A stretch of 38,810 nucleotides of DNA, from the NCBI GenBank assembly GCA_934454035.1, contig CAKSFY010000008.1, positions 1 to 38,810 of the forward strand, read 5' to 3'. Position numbers and translations under genes: made by a program. This document shows positions 26,795 to 35,583 of this stretch, piece by piece. Positions within the stretch are counted from its first letter, which is position 1. Every line of letters starts with the position of its first letter. Below the pieces are notes generated by a model, which saw only the letters and a list, made by a program, of their open reading frames with translations, had not been told where the DNA came from and did not search any database. Origin of the DNA: an uncultured Clostridia bacterium (GTDB taxonomy: Bacteria > Bacillota > Clostridia > UBA1381).

Positions 26795-27685
26795 ATGAAA
26801 GCATTTAATAATAAAGACACGGGACTTATTACCTCTCTTGACTTAAAACAGACCCATGTGAAGGTACTATACTGGATTATATTTGTGCTGGTGTTTGCGG
26901 TTGCAATTGTGTGCCTTTTTCCGATTGTTTGGATTATTTTGTCCAGCTTTAAGGATGTAAAGGAATTTTTGAGCACACCTCCGACCTTATGGCCGCACAG
27001 CTTCCACCCGGAGACGGTGGCGGCGGTGTGGAAAAAGATGAACATGTCAAGGTCATATATCAATACACTTGTTGTGGCATTGGGTGATGTAACATTTTCC
27101 ATTGTGTTCAACGGACTGGCAGGCTATGTAATATCCAGACTGAAGCCGAGAGGCTCAAGCCTGTTTTTCATACTTGTTCTGTGGTCAATGATGCTGCCGA
27201 CCTCGGTTAATCTTGTACCGCTATTTGCAACATATCAGGATTTTCCGATATTCCATTTTTCAATGATGGACACATATTTGCCTATGTGGCTCGGCAAAGG
27301 CGCAAATGCATTTAACGTGCTTCTTTTCAAGAGTTTCTTCGATTCGATTTCAATATCGTATATTGAGGCAGCAAGAATAGACGGCTGCTCGGATTTGGGT
27401 ATTTTCAGAAGAATAATACTTCCGCTTTCAAAGCCGATAGTGGTAACTGTTGCAATATTTGCATTTAATGTGTCGTGGGCAGACTTTCTGACGCCGTATC
27501 TGGTACTGAAAACGAAATCGCTTTATACAGTGCCGGTGCAGATATTCAGAATGAAAACGGCAGGATTTTTGATGAATGAATATGTAATAGTATTATTCTT
27601 TTCAATGATTCCGTCAATGATAATCTTCCTTATATTCCAGGATAATATCATGCACGGAATGAATCTGGGCGGAATTAAGGGTTGA
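26795..27685 (+). CDS. ABC importer permease, YtcP/UgpE type
   Basis: 296 aa with ribosome site AAGGAGGAGG. Six membrane segments; FPIVWIILSSFKDVKEF near the N-terminus, EAA motif EAARIDGCSDLGIFRRIILP, and the C-terminal MHGMNLGGIKG tail typical of YtcP-type permeases. Completes the transport channel. No ATPase gene follows; carbohydrate importers of this class commonly share a multitask MsmK-like ATPase encoded elsewhere. Last clear transport gene; the next gene begins 91 bp downstream. Confidence 0.92.
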   Translation: MKAFNNKDTGLITSLDLKQTHVKVLYWIIFVLVFAVAIVCLFPIVWIILSSFKDVKEFLSTPPTLWPHSFHPETVAAVWKKMNMSRSYINTLVVALGDVTFSIVFNGLAGYVISRLKPRGSSLFFILVLWSMMLPTSVNLVPLFATYQDFPIFHFSMMDTYLPMWLGKGANAFNVLLFKSFFDSISISYIEAARIDGCSDLGIFRRIILPLSKPIVVTVAIFAFNVSWADFLTPYLVLKTKSLYTVPVQIFRMKTAGFLMNEYVIVLFFSMIPSMIIFLIFQDNIMHGMNLGGIKG

Positions 27686-27776
27686 TTTTACTGAAATGTT
27701 TCTATAAGTCTTGTCCGATATAAACCGAAATATTTCAATAAAATATATAATTTATTATTAGAAAGGAAAGGGAAAA

Positions 27777-30700
27777 ATGAAAAAATTATTATCACTGTTT
27801 TGTACATTGGCAATACTTGCGGGAGTTATGCCGATGTCGATTGCTTCGGCGGAAGAGACAACCGCCAAGACTCCGTTTTATGCAGTAAGCGGAAACTTAT
27901 ATGTAAGCGGAAATAATGATATTATGAACGTATTTGCAGGTACCGATGGCATATTGCCGAGATTTTCGGAAAGAAACGAACGCGCTTCATACACTTATCT
28001 TGACGGATCGAATCAATCTTCTATTGATACCGCCTGCATTATGAAGCAGAGAATGGGCAATTTGTGGGGCGACGGCTCGCAGGGCAATTATGTTGCCGGA
28101 GATACTCAAATCACATTATGGGATTTGGGAGATGTGTATCAAATAGACAGAGTTGACGCATTGACGACTCATGACTCGGCACTCGAAACAATGAATGTAT
28201 CCGTTTCGGCTGACGGCACCAGCTATACCGATTACAATAATTTTGTATCGGCAAAAAGCCCGGTAGTCGCAAGTGAAAATGTGTACATAAATTCGGTTAA
28301 GCTTGACGCGCCGGTAAAGGCAAGATATGTCAGGCTGGATGCCCGTATGGCAGCAGACAGCAGCAAGCTTATGTCAAATGTTGTAATATGGTCAGGTCTG
28401 CAAAGAATATCCGAATTCTGGAATACATATCACTCTGCAAAGAATTTGCTGAATCAGGGCAGCTATACCGAGGAGACAGCGGCGGCACTTTCATCGGCTC
28501 TTGATGACGGAAAGACGGCGGTTGAATCCGACTCTTTGCTGACGGACGAGATTGTTGAGGCAAAAATCAACGCAATTTTAACTGCTTTGCGTGCACTGGT
28601 TAAGGAGGAGAACACTCTTACCGCAATGCATCTTTTGAGCGGAAATCAGCTTTCGGAGGCCGCTTTGAATATTTACAAAAATATTCTCGGTGAATCGGTT
28701 ACAATTAATTCAACAGGTGCACAATATTCGGTTGTTGCAGGAAAGGCAGCTGCAAGCGAGGGTGCAATACAGAGCGGAGATTTGACAAATTTTGACGCAA
28801 AGCCATGGTTTGAAGCACATAGTGCAACTGTATTATATGATTTAAAGGATACATATGATATTAACAGAATTGACATATGGGGCAGAGAACAGTATGTGGA
28901 TTATCTTTATTACAAAGGTGTCGAAAATGTAAAGGTTGAGGTTTCGGAAGACAATGAAAACTTTACAGAGGTTGCGGCAAAGCTGAACAGAGTTCATAAT
29001 CTGGCAGGACAGATTCTTTATATGACGGCTTCGTTTGATTACCAAAAGGCACAATATGTAAAGGTGACCGTATCAAATCCTCAATCCCCGTGGGCATGGC
29101 CGGGAGCTAACATTTTGGTTATGACCGGTTCGGACAAGACAGAATACAAAAACACTGTTGTAAAAGCAAATGAGCTTTTGGAAAGCGGAAATTACACAGA
29201 CGAAAGTATGGACGCACTTGACGCTGCTTTGACTGCTGCAGAAGAAGCAATCGCCTCAGATAATTCACAAAATGTAATAGACGCTCAGATTGAGATTATA
29301 AAAAATAAAATAATAGCATTGGATTACAGTGATGCATATTGTGCAAACAATGTAAAATCGGCTGTCAGCGGTAACAATTTCACCAATGCCGCCGGTTTAT
29401 ATGATATATCTTTTTACAAAAACAAGCTCGGTTATAAGCTCCTGGACGGAATGACCGGCGCCTCCTATCGCTGGCTGACATCCGATAACGGTACGGACTC
29501 GAATAACACAAAGCTGCAGCAGACAGGACTTATGAGCATGGGCGACGGAAGTGCGCTTACCAACAACGGATGGGCTCAGGGAATGACAGTTACCATCCAA
29601 TATGATTTAAAGGATACCTATTCAATAAATGAAGTAGATATTTTCACCGGCTCGGATAACGGCTATCAGGGATATGCTAAGGCGAAAATAGAAGTATCTT
29701 CGGACGATGCCGATGATACCAAAGAAGGCGTAGAAAAGGTATGGACCACCGCGGCAGAGCTTGAATTTGACAATAAGCATGTCGCCGGCTTCGGGCGCCA
29801 GGTGCTGCAGCAGGTAAAATTTGCAGCAGTTGATGCAAAATACGTAAGAGTAAGCCTTTACGGCGGAAACTATTTTCAGACAGTTTTGTCGGGAATTGCA
29901 ATTCTGACCGATGAAAATGTAGGTCTCAGACAATGGTATCAATATGTCGCAGAGATTGAAGCAATGACAACCGATACAAAGTATACCGAAGCAACAAGGA
30001 AAAATCTTGCTTCTGTTTTGGAAAGTGCAAAGGCAGCGGTTGAAGCGGACAGCACGGTAATGGCTCAGCAAAAGGCAGAGATCGAAAAAGCGGTCAACAG
30101 CCTTGCCTATGACGAATCGGCATGGCAGAAGAAAACGGTTGTCAGTGCAAATGTGTTTAACGGCGACGACATTAATTTCTTCAGAAATAATCTCGGATAT
30201 GATTTGACGGTATTCGATACCGGCGCAACGCTTGCATGGTCACAGGATACTCCTGCCGAGGCAGGACCTGCGGAAAATATCCGCAAAGGTGCAAATATCT
30301 GGGATGTATATAACGGAAGTCAGGCATGGCAGAACAAGCAGGGTGCAGTTTGGGAGCTTGACTGGGATTTGAAGGATGTCTATTCAATAGAAGAGGTTGA
30401 CATTATGTCAAGAGTTGCAAGTCCTCAAATGGGTTACAGCAATATAAAAATTGAAACCTCTGTTGATAATGAGACATGGAATACTGCAGCAGATCTGACA
30501 TATGACAATAAGCTGTACAAAAACGGAAATCAGCAGTCATTCCAGCAGATTAAATTTGCAAAGACAGACGCAAGATACGTTAAAATGACCTTTGAAAATA
30601 AAAACACAATCCAGTTTGCATTAAGAAGTATCACAATTCTTGCGGGTGATGATGTTGTTTATAACAACACTTTGAATAAAGCAAGGGAATTGCTTGCGAA

Positions 30701-31733
30701 CACATCGGTATATACTGCCGAAAGTCTTGCACAGCTAAGCGCGGCTATAGACGAGGCGGTTGCAGCGGTTGAAGCAGACGGTTCATCGGCAGTAAAGGAC
30801 GAACAGGTTAAAAAGCTTAATATAGCAATTAATAATGTGTTCTTCAAGCCGTCAAAGACAAAGGTTATTGTCAGCGGCAATACCTTCTCTCCCGATGATA
30901 CGCAGAAATATAAGGATTGGTTCGGTTACAGAACGCAGATTGCGGGTAATAATGCATTCTACACATATGACGATCAGAACAGCGAGACAAATTCGTCCGA
31001 TACGGAAAATAACGGACAGGAGCTTAAAGCTTCCGGCATTGGCGGCTCGGACGGCTTGCATAATTCAAATACCGCATATGATTACGAACGCAATACGGAA
31101 GCAATCACTTATGATTTGAACGGAACTTATGAAATAAACGAAATACATTTTTATACCTCCAAGAACGCTTTCTATAACGGATACAAGGAATTAAAGGTTG
31201 AATATTTGCCTGCTGATTCCGATGATTGGGTTGAAATCACAACAGCAAGCTTTGACAACAAGCTTTACCGTAACGAAGAAAGACTTTGCCTGCATGATAT
31301 CACCTTTGACGAAGTATCGGCAAGAAAAGTAAGACTGACTGTAAATTATCCGGGATATGCCCAGGTTGTATTTAACGCAATTGTAATTCTCGGCGATGTA
31401 AGCGCGTCGCCGGTATCGGTTACAAAGGTAGTTTACGGAGATGATGACGGAGATATTTCTTCGCTTGAGGGAATAAATGCATTGTATGTTGAGCCGATTG
31501 TTTATAACGAAACAGAGCAGACTATCGAAGGACTAAAAGCCGTTTCTGCAATATACAGAGACGGAAAACTTGTTAATGTATCAATGTCTGAGGAATTCAG
31601 TCTCGGTGCAAAGGCAAGCAAATCCTTGTCGATAGAATTTGCAGAGCTTTCGGGAATGACAGGTTCGGAAACCGTGAAAACTTTCATCTGGCAGGGTATG
31701 ACGCCGATGACGGCAGGAGCGGAGCAATTTTAA
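27777..31733 (+). CDS. Giant secreted protein with five discoidin-like units alternating with FIVAR modules
   Basis: 1318 aa. Ribosome site GAAAGGAAAGGG; signal peptide 1-25 (MKKLLSLFCTLAIL... IASA-EE). Five related units begin near residues 37, 287, 530, 789 and 1031, each with an SGN/SAN motif (SGNQLSEAALNIYKNILG, SGNNFTNAAG, SANVFNGDDINFFRNNLGY, SGNTFSPDDTQKYKDWFGY), then a discoidin (F5/8 C)-like core: YDLKDTYDINRIDIW, a KVEVSEDNENF strand and AQYVKVTV-type end. Four FIVAR-like helical modules separate them (~229, 472, 735, 979; YTEETAAALSSALDDGKTAV). The C-terminal domain (~1212-1318; SLEGINALYVEPIVYN... VKTFIWQGMTPM) recurs in the next gene. No catalytic domain and no anchor were seen. 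Likely a glycan- or surface-binding protein made with the transporter. No clear own promoter. Confidence 0.85.
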   Translation: MKKLLSLFCTLAILAGVMPMSIASAEETTAKTPFYAVSGNLYVSGNNDIMNVFAGTDGILPRFSERNERASYTYLDGSNQSSIDTACIMKQRMGNLWGDGSQGNYVAGDTQITLWDLGDVYQIDRVDALTTHDSALETMNVSVSADGTSYTDYNNFVSAKSPVVASENVYINSVKLDAPVKARYVRLDARMAADSSKLMSNVVIWSGLQRISEFWNTYHSAKNLLNQGSYTEETAAALSSALDDGKTAVESDSLLTDEIVEAKINAILTALRALVKEENTLTAMHLLSGNQLSEAALNIYKNILGESVTINSTGAQYSVVAGKAAASEGAIQSGDLTNFDAKPWFEAHSATVLYDLKDTYDINRIDIWGREQYVDYLYYKGVENVKVEVSEDNENFTEVAAKLNRVHNLAGQILYMTASFDYQKAQYVKVTVSNPQSPWAWPGANILVMTGSDKTEYKNTVVKANELLESGNYTDESMDALDAALTAAEEAIASDNSQNVIDAQIEIIKNKIIALDYSDAYCANNVKSAVSGNNFTNAAGLYDISFYKNKLGYKLLDGMTGASYRWLTSDNGTDSNNTKLQQTGLMSMGDGSALTNNGWAQGMTVTIQYDLKDTYSINEVDIFTGSDNGYQGYAKAKIEVSSDDADDTKEGVEKVWTTAAELEFDNKHVAGFGRQVLQQVKFAAVDAKYVRVSLYGGNYFQTVLSGIAILTDENVGLRQWYQYVAEIEAMTTDTKYTEATRKNLASVLESAKAAVEADSTVMAQQKAEIEKAVNSLAYDESAWQKKTVVSANVFNGDDINFFRNNLGYDLTVFDTGATLAWSQDTPAEAGPAENIRKGANIWDVYNGSQAWQNKQGAVWELDWDLKDVYSIEEVDIMSRVASPQMGYSNIKIETSVDNETWNTAADLTYDNKLYKNGNQQSFQQIKFAKTDARYVKMTFENKNTIQFALRSITILAGDDVVYNNTLNKARELLANTSVYTAESLAQLSAAIDEAVAAVEADGSSAVKDEQVKKLNIAINNVFFKPSKTKVIVSGNTFSPDDTQKYKDWFGYRTQIAGNNAFYTYDDQNSETNSSDTENNGQELKASGIGGSDGLHNSNTAYDYERNTEAITYDLNGTYEINEIHFYTSKNAFYNGYKELKVEYLPADSDDWVEITTASFDNKLYRNEERLCLHDITFDEVSARKVRLTVNYPGYAQVVFNAIVILGDVSASPVSVTKVVYGDDDGDISSLEGINALYVEPIVYNETEQTIEGLKAVSAIYRDGKLVNVSMSEEFSLGAKASKSLSIEFAELSGMTGSETVKTFIWQGMTPMTAGAEQF

Positions 31734-31756
31734 ACAGGGCTTAAATAAAAGCGGCA

Positions 31757-31800
31757 AAAAGCCGGAGGGATTGCCATAGGCAATCCCTGCCCGGCATTTT
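31757..31800 (+). terminator. Terminator-like hairpin after the large discoidin gene
   Basis: GGGATTGCC-ATA-GGCAATCCC extended by GCCGG/CCGGC outside (31761-31795), followed only by ATTTT. The short T-run suggests a partial terminator allowing readthrough into the next gene, for which no promoter is evident. Confidence 0.65.
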
Positions 31801-31851
31801 GGAAAATAAACAGATACAAACCATTAATTGACGCAATACAGGGGGCATAGT

Positions 31852-33876
31852 ATGAAAAAGAAAATTTTATCTTTCCTTTGCGTGCTTGCACTTATCGGTC
31901 AGCCGATTACGGGACTGGCGGAGGAAAAAACTGATAACAATATAACGATTGAAGCATCTCAAAGCTTTACTGCGGAATCGGAGGACAGCTTGCCGCAGGT
32001 TTATTCGGCAGTGGACAAAACGGTGCTTTCATATATTTTGGATAATTTAAAAAACAATAGCTTAAATGAAGTCGCAATCGGCGGCTTAACAGATTATGAT
32101 GCGATTTTAGCAAAAATACAGGCAGTTTATGATGATGTAAATGCCTCGCAGGCAGATGTGGATTCTGCGGTTAAAGAGGCTGAGGATTTTATTTCGGGAT
32201 TGGAATATTCCGAATCGGTTAAGATAATAAGCGGTAATAAATTTAACAGTAAGCAATTAAACGATTATTTCGGAGGAATGGAGCTTGATGAAAACGAAGA
32301 GCATATCGTGGGATATACTATTTCGGAAAATTCCCCTGCCAGCATAAGAAGTCAGGATGAAAAGAACCTAAAGCTTTCGGACGGAAATATAAATGCGTAT
32401 ATAGAAACGACTTCGGCAGACAGCGGCAATACAGAGCTTATATATGATTTTGGAGAAGATTATTATATTTTGGGCGCAGAGTTGTTTTCAGGATTTTATT
32501 ATAATATTGACAGACCGTTAAAGAGAAACAGAAGAAATGTGGGTAAATTCCGCATTTATACAAGCATCGACGGTACAGATTACAAATTGGTTTCGGAAGC
32601 GGTTGCAAAAACAAAGCCGGATGAAACCGAGACCGAGGGAATTTTGGAGTATACAATATCAACAAAGTCCGGTTTTGCCGCGGTAAAGGCAAGATATGTA
32701 AAGGTTGAGATAGAAAAGGATAATACACCGGCTGCAATAGAAGGTCAGCAGCCCGGTTCAAATCTTTATAAGCTGGGAGAAATGGTTTTAAAAGGCTTCA
32801 GAATCCCTCCGGCGCGAAAGCTTTTGATGAAGGCTTTGACCTCATGCGGCAATGTAGACGGTGCAATTTATGAACAGGGCAGTTACTCGGCATGGAAAAC
32901 CGCTTACGACAAGGCTGAAAAAGCATGGTTTGATACAAGCAGCAGCCGGGATGACCTCAGAAGCTTGGCAAAAGAGCTGGAAAATGCATATAAGGCTCTT
33001 AAGATTTCGGACAGTCAGTATATTTTGTCGGGGAATATTAAGTCAAAGGATGACACGGCATATTATCCGGGCTATACCAATTATTACGCTTCAAAAGCAA
33101 CCTATTCTTATGAATTGAACGCTCTTTGGGCGGAGCAGGATCAGGATAACAGACTGCTCGGCGGAGGTGTAACCAAAACGTATCCGGCATGGGTTTACGG
33201 CTCATGGGAGGCCAGAAGCGGAAATATTATTCTCGATATGCATCAAAACTGTTATTTTACCGGGGCGGAGCTTTGGACCTGGGAAAAGAAAGACACATGG
33301 ATAAAGAGTATATCGGTAAAAATAAGCAGTGACGGAGTGAATTATACCGAAGTGGGAAATGCGGAGTATACTATATCCGATGAGATTATCGACTGGACCT
33401 GCTTCAGAAGAAAAATTCCGTTCACAACGGCAATGACGGGCAGATATCTTAAGTATGAGCTGACAGGCGGAGGATACCAGATGAATCCGGGCGAAATCGT
33501 GGTAATGGGTATACCGGGGACAACCGAAAATGAAAATATCCCGTCACCGCTCGGCAGTGTTTTATATACGGACGAAAACGGAAATCTGCTTTACTCACTG
33601 GAGGGTATTACCGATATTAAAGCAAGCGGAGTAATAGAGAATAACGGCAAGGAGGACATAACCGTTAATGTTATTACCGGCTGCTACGGTGAAAACGGTG
33701 AGCTTCTGGGCGCTGAGTGGAGCTCGATTACAGTAGGCGCGTCAAAAACATGTGCCTACACAAATTCGGTTCATGTACAGGCAATGAATAAAAATTGCTC
33801 TGTAAAGACCTTTGCATGGGCAGGAGATAAACAGATTCCGGTCTCGCAGATAAAGAATTTCGGAACATTAAAATAA
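31852..33876 (+). CDS. Secreted discoidin-like/FIVAR protein, two units
   Basis: 674 aa from ATG 31852; AGGGGG is the likely ribosome site and a signal peptide follows at once (MKKKILSFLCVLALIG... GLA-EE). An upstream in-frame ATG has no such support. Helical FIVAR-like stretches (~60-120 and ~345-390) alternate with two units opening SGNKFNSKQLNDYFGG (~125) and SGNIKSKDDTAYYPGY (~393). Each contains discoidin-like cores (LIYDFGEDYYILGAELFSG; IILDMHQNCYFTGAELWTW) ending in ARYVKVEI or GRYLKYEL strands. The C-terminal domain (~569-674; SLEGITDIKASGVIEN... VKTFAWAGDKQIPV) is homologous by eye to that of the preceding gene. Shorter paralogue of its neighbour, probably binding related ligands. 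16 bp separate it from the SLH gene. Confidence 0.82.
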   Translation: MKKKILSFLCVLALIGQPITGLAEEKTDNNITIEASQSFTAESEDSLPQVYSAVDKTVLSYILDNLKNNSLNEVAIGGLTDYDAILAKIQAVYDDVNASQADVDSAVKEAEDFISGLEYSESVKIISGNKFNSKQLNDYFGGMELDENEEHIVGYTISENSPASIRSQDEKNLKLSDGNINAYIETTSADSGNTELIYDFGEDYYILGAELFSGFYYNIDRPLKRNRRNVGKFRIYTSIDGTDYKLVSEAVAKTKPDETETEGILEYTISTKSGFAAVKARYVKVEIEKDNTPAAIEGQQPGSNLYKLGEMVLKGFRIPPARKLLMKALTSCGNVDGAIYEQGSYSAWKTAYDKAEKAWFDTSSSRDDLRSLAKELENAYKALKISDSQYILSGNIKSKDDTAYYPGYTNYYASKATYSYELNALWAEQDQDNRLLGGGVTKTYPAWVYGSWEARSGNIILDMHQNCYFTGAELWTWEKKDTWIKSISVKISSDGVNYTEVGNAEYTISDEIIDWTCFRRKIPFTTAMTGRYLKYELTGGGYQMNPGEIVVMGIPGTTENENIPSPLGSVLYTDENGNLLYSLEGITDIKASGVIENNGKEDITVNVITGCYGENGELLGAEWSSITVGASKTCAYTNSVHVQAMNKNCSVKTFAWAGDKQIPVSQIKNFGTLK

Positions 33877-33892
33877 GAAAGGAATTTGCCAA

Positions 33893-35566
33893 ATGAAAAA
33901 GAAATTGATTCTGTCATATATTTTGGCGGCAATGCTTACGCAGACGGTTCATGCAAGCAGTATAACCGATATAAAATTCGATATACCGACGCAAACCTTC
34001 AGCGTCAGCGGAAACGCGGATGCATATGACAATACCGATTACAGAGAAGTCAGCATGCGTATTCTGGCTCCGGGCAAAACGGAGGCAGACTGCAATGCCA
34101 TGAACGGCTTTGATTCAAGCATTGTGGAATATCTTGCTCCGATAAGTCCGTCGGCAAACGGAAGCTTTACCTACAGCTATAAATCGGATGTTCCTCAAAA
34201 GGGCGACCATAAAATTATATTTACCTTTGCAGACGGAAGCAGTATCAGCAAGAATTTGTTTTTTACAACAACGGCTGAGGATAATGAACTTCTCTCAAGA
34301 GCTAATGCCGCCGACACAAAGGATAAAATGATAAGCGTATTTACGGATTATTCATATTTGTTCCTTGGAATGGAATGTTATGAAGATGCCGCAAAATTTA
34401 TAGAAGAAAGTACACTGAAAACCGACATTGCCGAAAAAATTGCAGGCATGAAGTTTGCAGATTCGGGAGAATTGTGCGATGAAATTAAAAAGGCTGCGAT
34501 TGTTGCCGGCTTGGAAGAAAAGGATGCGGCAGAGGATTTCAAGGAATGGCTTGATAAATGGAAGCAGGATTTGGGCATTGCGGACGATACAATTTATACA
34601 AAGCTGTACCCGATATCAAGCGATTCTGTTACTGATGAGCTTGCAGCTGTAGAATTTAAATCGGCAAAAGATTTTTATAATACTTTCTGCGAAAAGGTAA
34701 TACTTGATGCGGTCAATAAATCAATTAACTATACAGATATCGGATATGTACTCGATAACGGAGCACATTTTCTGACAAATGCCGATATTGACAGATACAG
34801 TAAATTGTCGGATGAAAAAAAGGTTAAGGTTCAGCGTTTGCTGACCGGAAAATATAATTCCGTCAATGATTTTGAAAAGAAAATAAATGAAGCAATTTCC
34901 ACTGCGGCAAGCTCCTCCGATGCCGGCGGAGGAGGCGGAAGCAGCGGTGGAAACGGCGGCGGAGGCAACCGTTCAAATGCTGCTTCAAATACGCAGATAA
35001 TAGCGCGTAATCCGGATTCAACTTCGGTTGCAAAATCTCCTTTCTCGGATTTGGCTCAGGCGGAATGGGCAAGGGAAAGCATTGAAAGACTTGCCGGAAA
35101 AGGAATTATTTCCGGCGTCGGCGATGACAGTTTTGCCCCAGGCGAGAATATCACAAGAGAGCAGTTTGTTAAAATAATAGTATGCGCGTTCAATATTCTT
35201 GACGAAAATGCCAAAACCGATGATTTTCATGATGCGGTCAGCGGAAGCTGGTATGAAAAATATATTGCAAGCGCATATAATGCAGGCATAGTTTTCGGCA
35301 TCGGCGATTCGGAGTTCGGAATCGGCAGACCGATAACCCGTGAGGATATGGCAGTAATGGCTTACCGTGCGGCAAAGCTTGAAGAATCGGAAACGAATGA
35401 AAAATTTTCTGATGATAATAATATATCCGATTATGCAAAAAAAGCGGTGTATACCATGAAATCACGCGGCTTTATGAGCGGCAAGGGCGAAAACCGTTTT
35501 GACGCGAAGGCATTTGCAACAAGAGCGGAGACTGCTAAAATGATTGACAATATGCTTGGCAATTGA
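33893..35566 (+). CDS. SLH-anchored secreted protein with alpha-helical middle
   Basis: 557 aa. Ribosome site AGAAAGGAA; signal peptide (MKKKLILSYILAAMLTQTVHA). Residues ~22-115 form a beta-rich domain (FSVSGNADAYDNTDYREVSM); ~118-340 is mostly helical and charged, unrecognised. A Gly/Ser-rich linker (~344-362) leads to three SLH domains starting near ~380, 442 and 503 (FSDLAQAEWARESIERLAGK with SGVGDDSFAPGENITREQ; FGIGDSEFGIGRPITRED; SGKGENRFDAKAFATRAE). The third is divergent. The wall anchor of this second block; it could tether or organise the secreted neighbours. The next gene follows 17 bp after the stop. Confidence 0.85.
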   Translation: MKKKLILSYILAAMLTQTVHASSITDIKFDIPTQTFSVSGNADAYDNTDYREVSMRILAPGKTEADCNAMNGFDSSIVEYLAPISPSANGSFTYSYKSDVPQKGDHKIIFTFADGSSISKNLFFTTTAEDNELLSRANAADTKDKMISVFTDYSYLFLGMECYEDAAKFIEESTLKTDIAEKIAGMKFADSGELCDEIKKAAIVAGLEEKDAAEDFKEWLDKWKQDLGIADDTIYTKLYPISSDSVTDELAAVEFKSAKDFYNTFCEKVILDAVNKSINYTDIGYVLDNGAHFLTNADIDRYSKLSDEKKVKVQRLLTGKYNSVNDFEKKINEAISTAASSSDAGGGGGSSGGNGGGGNRSNAASNTQIIARNPDSTSVAKSPFSDLAQAEWARESIERLAGKGIISGVGDDSFAPGENITREQFVKIIVCAFNILDENAKTDDFHDAVSGSWYEKYIASAYNAGIVFGIGDSEFGIGRPITREDMAVMAYRAAKLEESETNEKFSDDNNISDYAKKAVYTMKSRGFMSGKGENRFDAKAFATRAETAKMIDNMLGN

Positions 35567-35583
35567 GAAAGGGAAGGTGCAGA

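Noticed and set aside
27711..27751. Promoter TTGTCC ... TATAAT before the large discoidin gene
   Set aside because: The spacer is 29 bases, too long, and no better -35 exists for that TATAAT, so it was left out.
31828..31856. Promoter TTGACG-17-TATGAA before the second discoidin gene
   Set aside because: The -10 would overlap the start codon, so transcription would begin inside the gene and lose the ribosome site.
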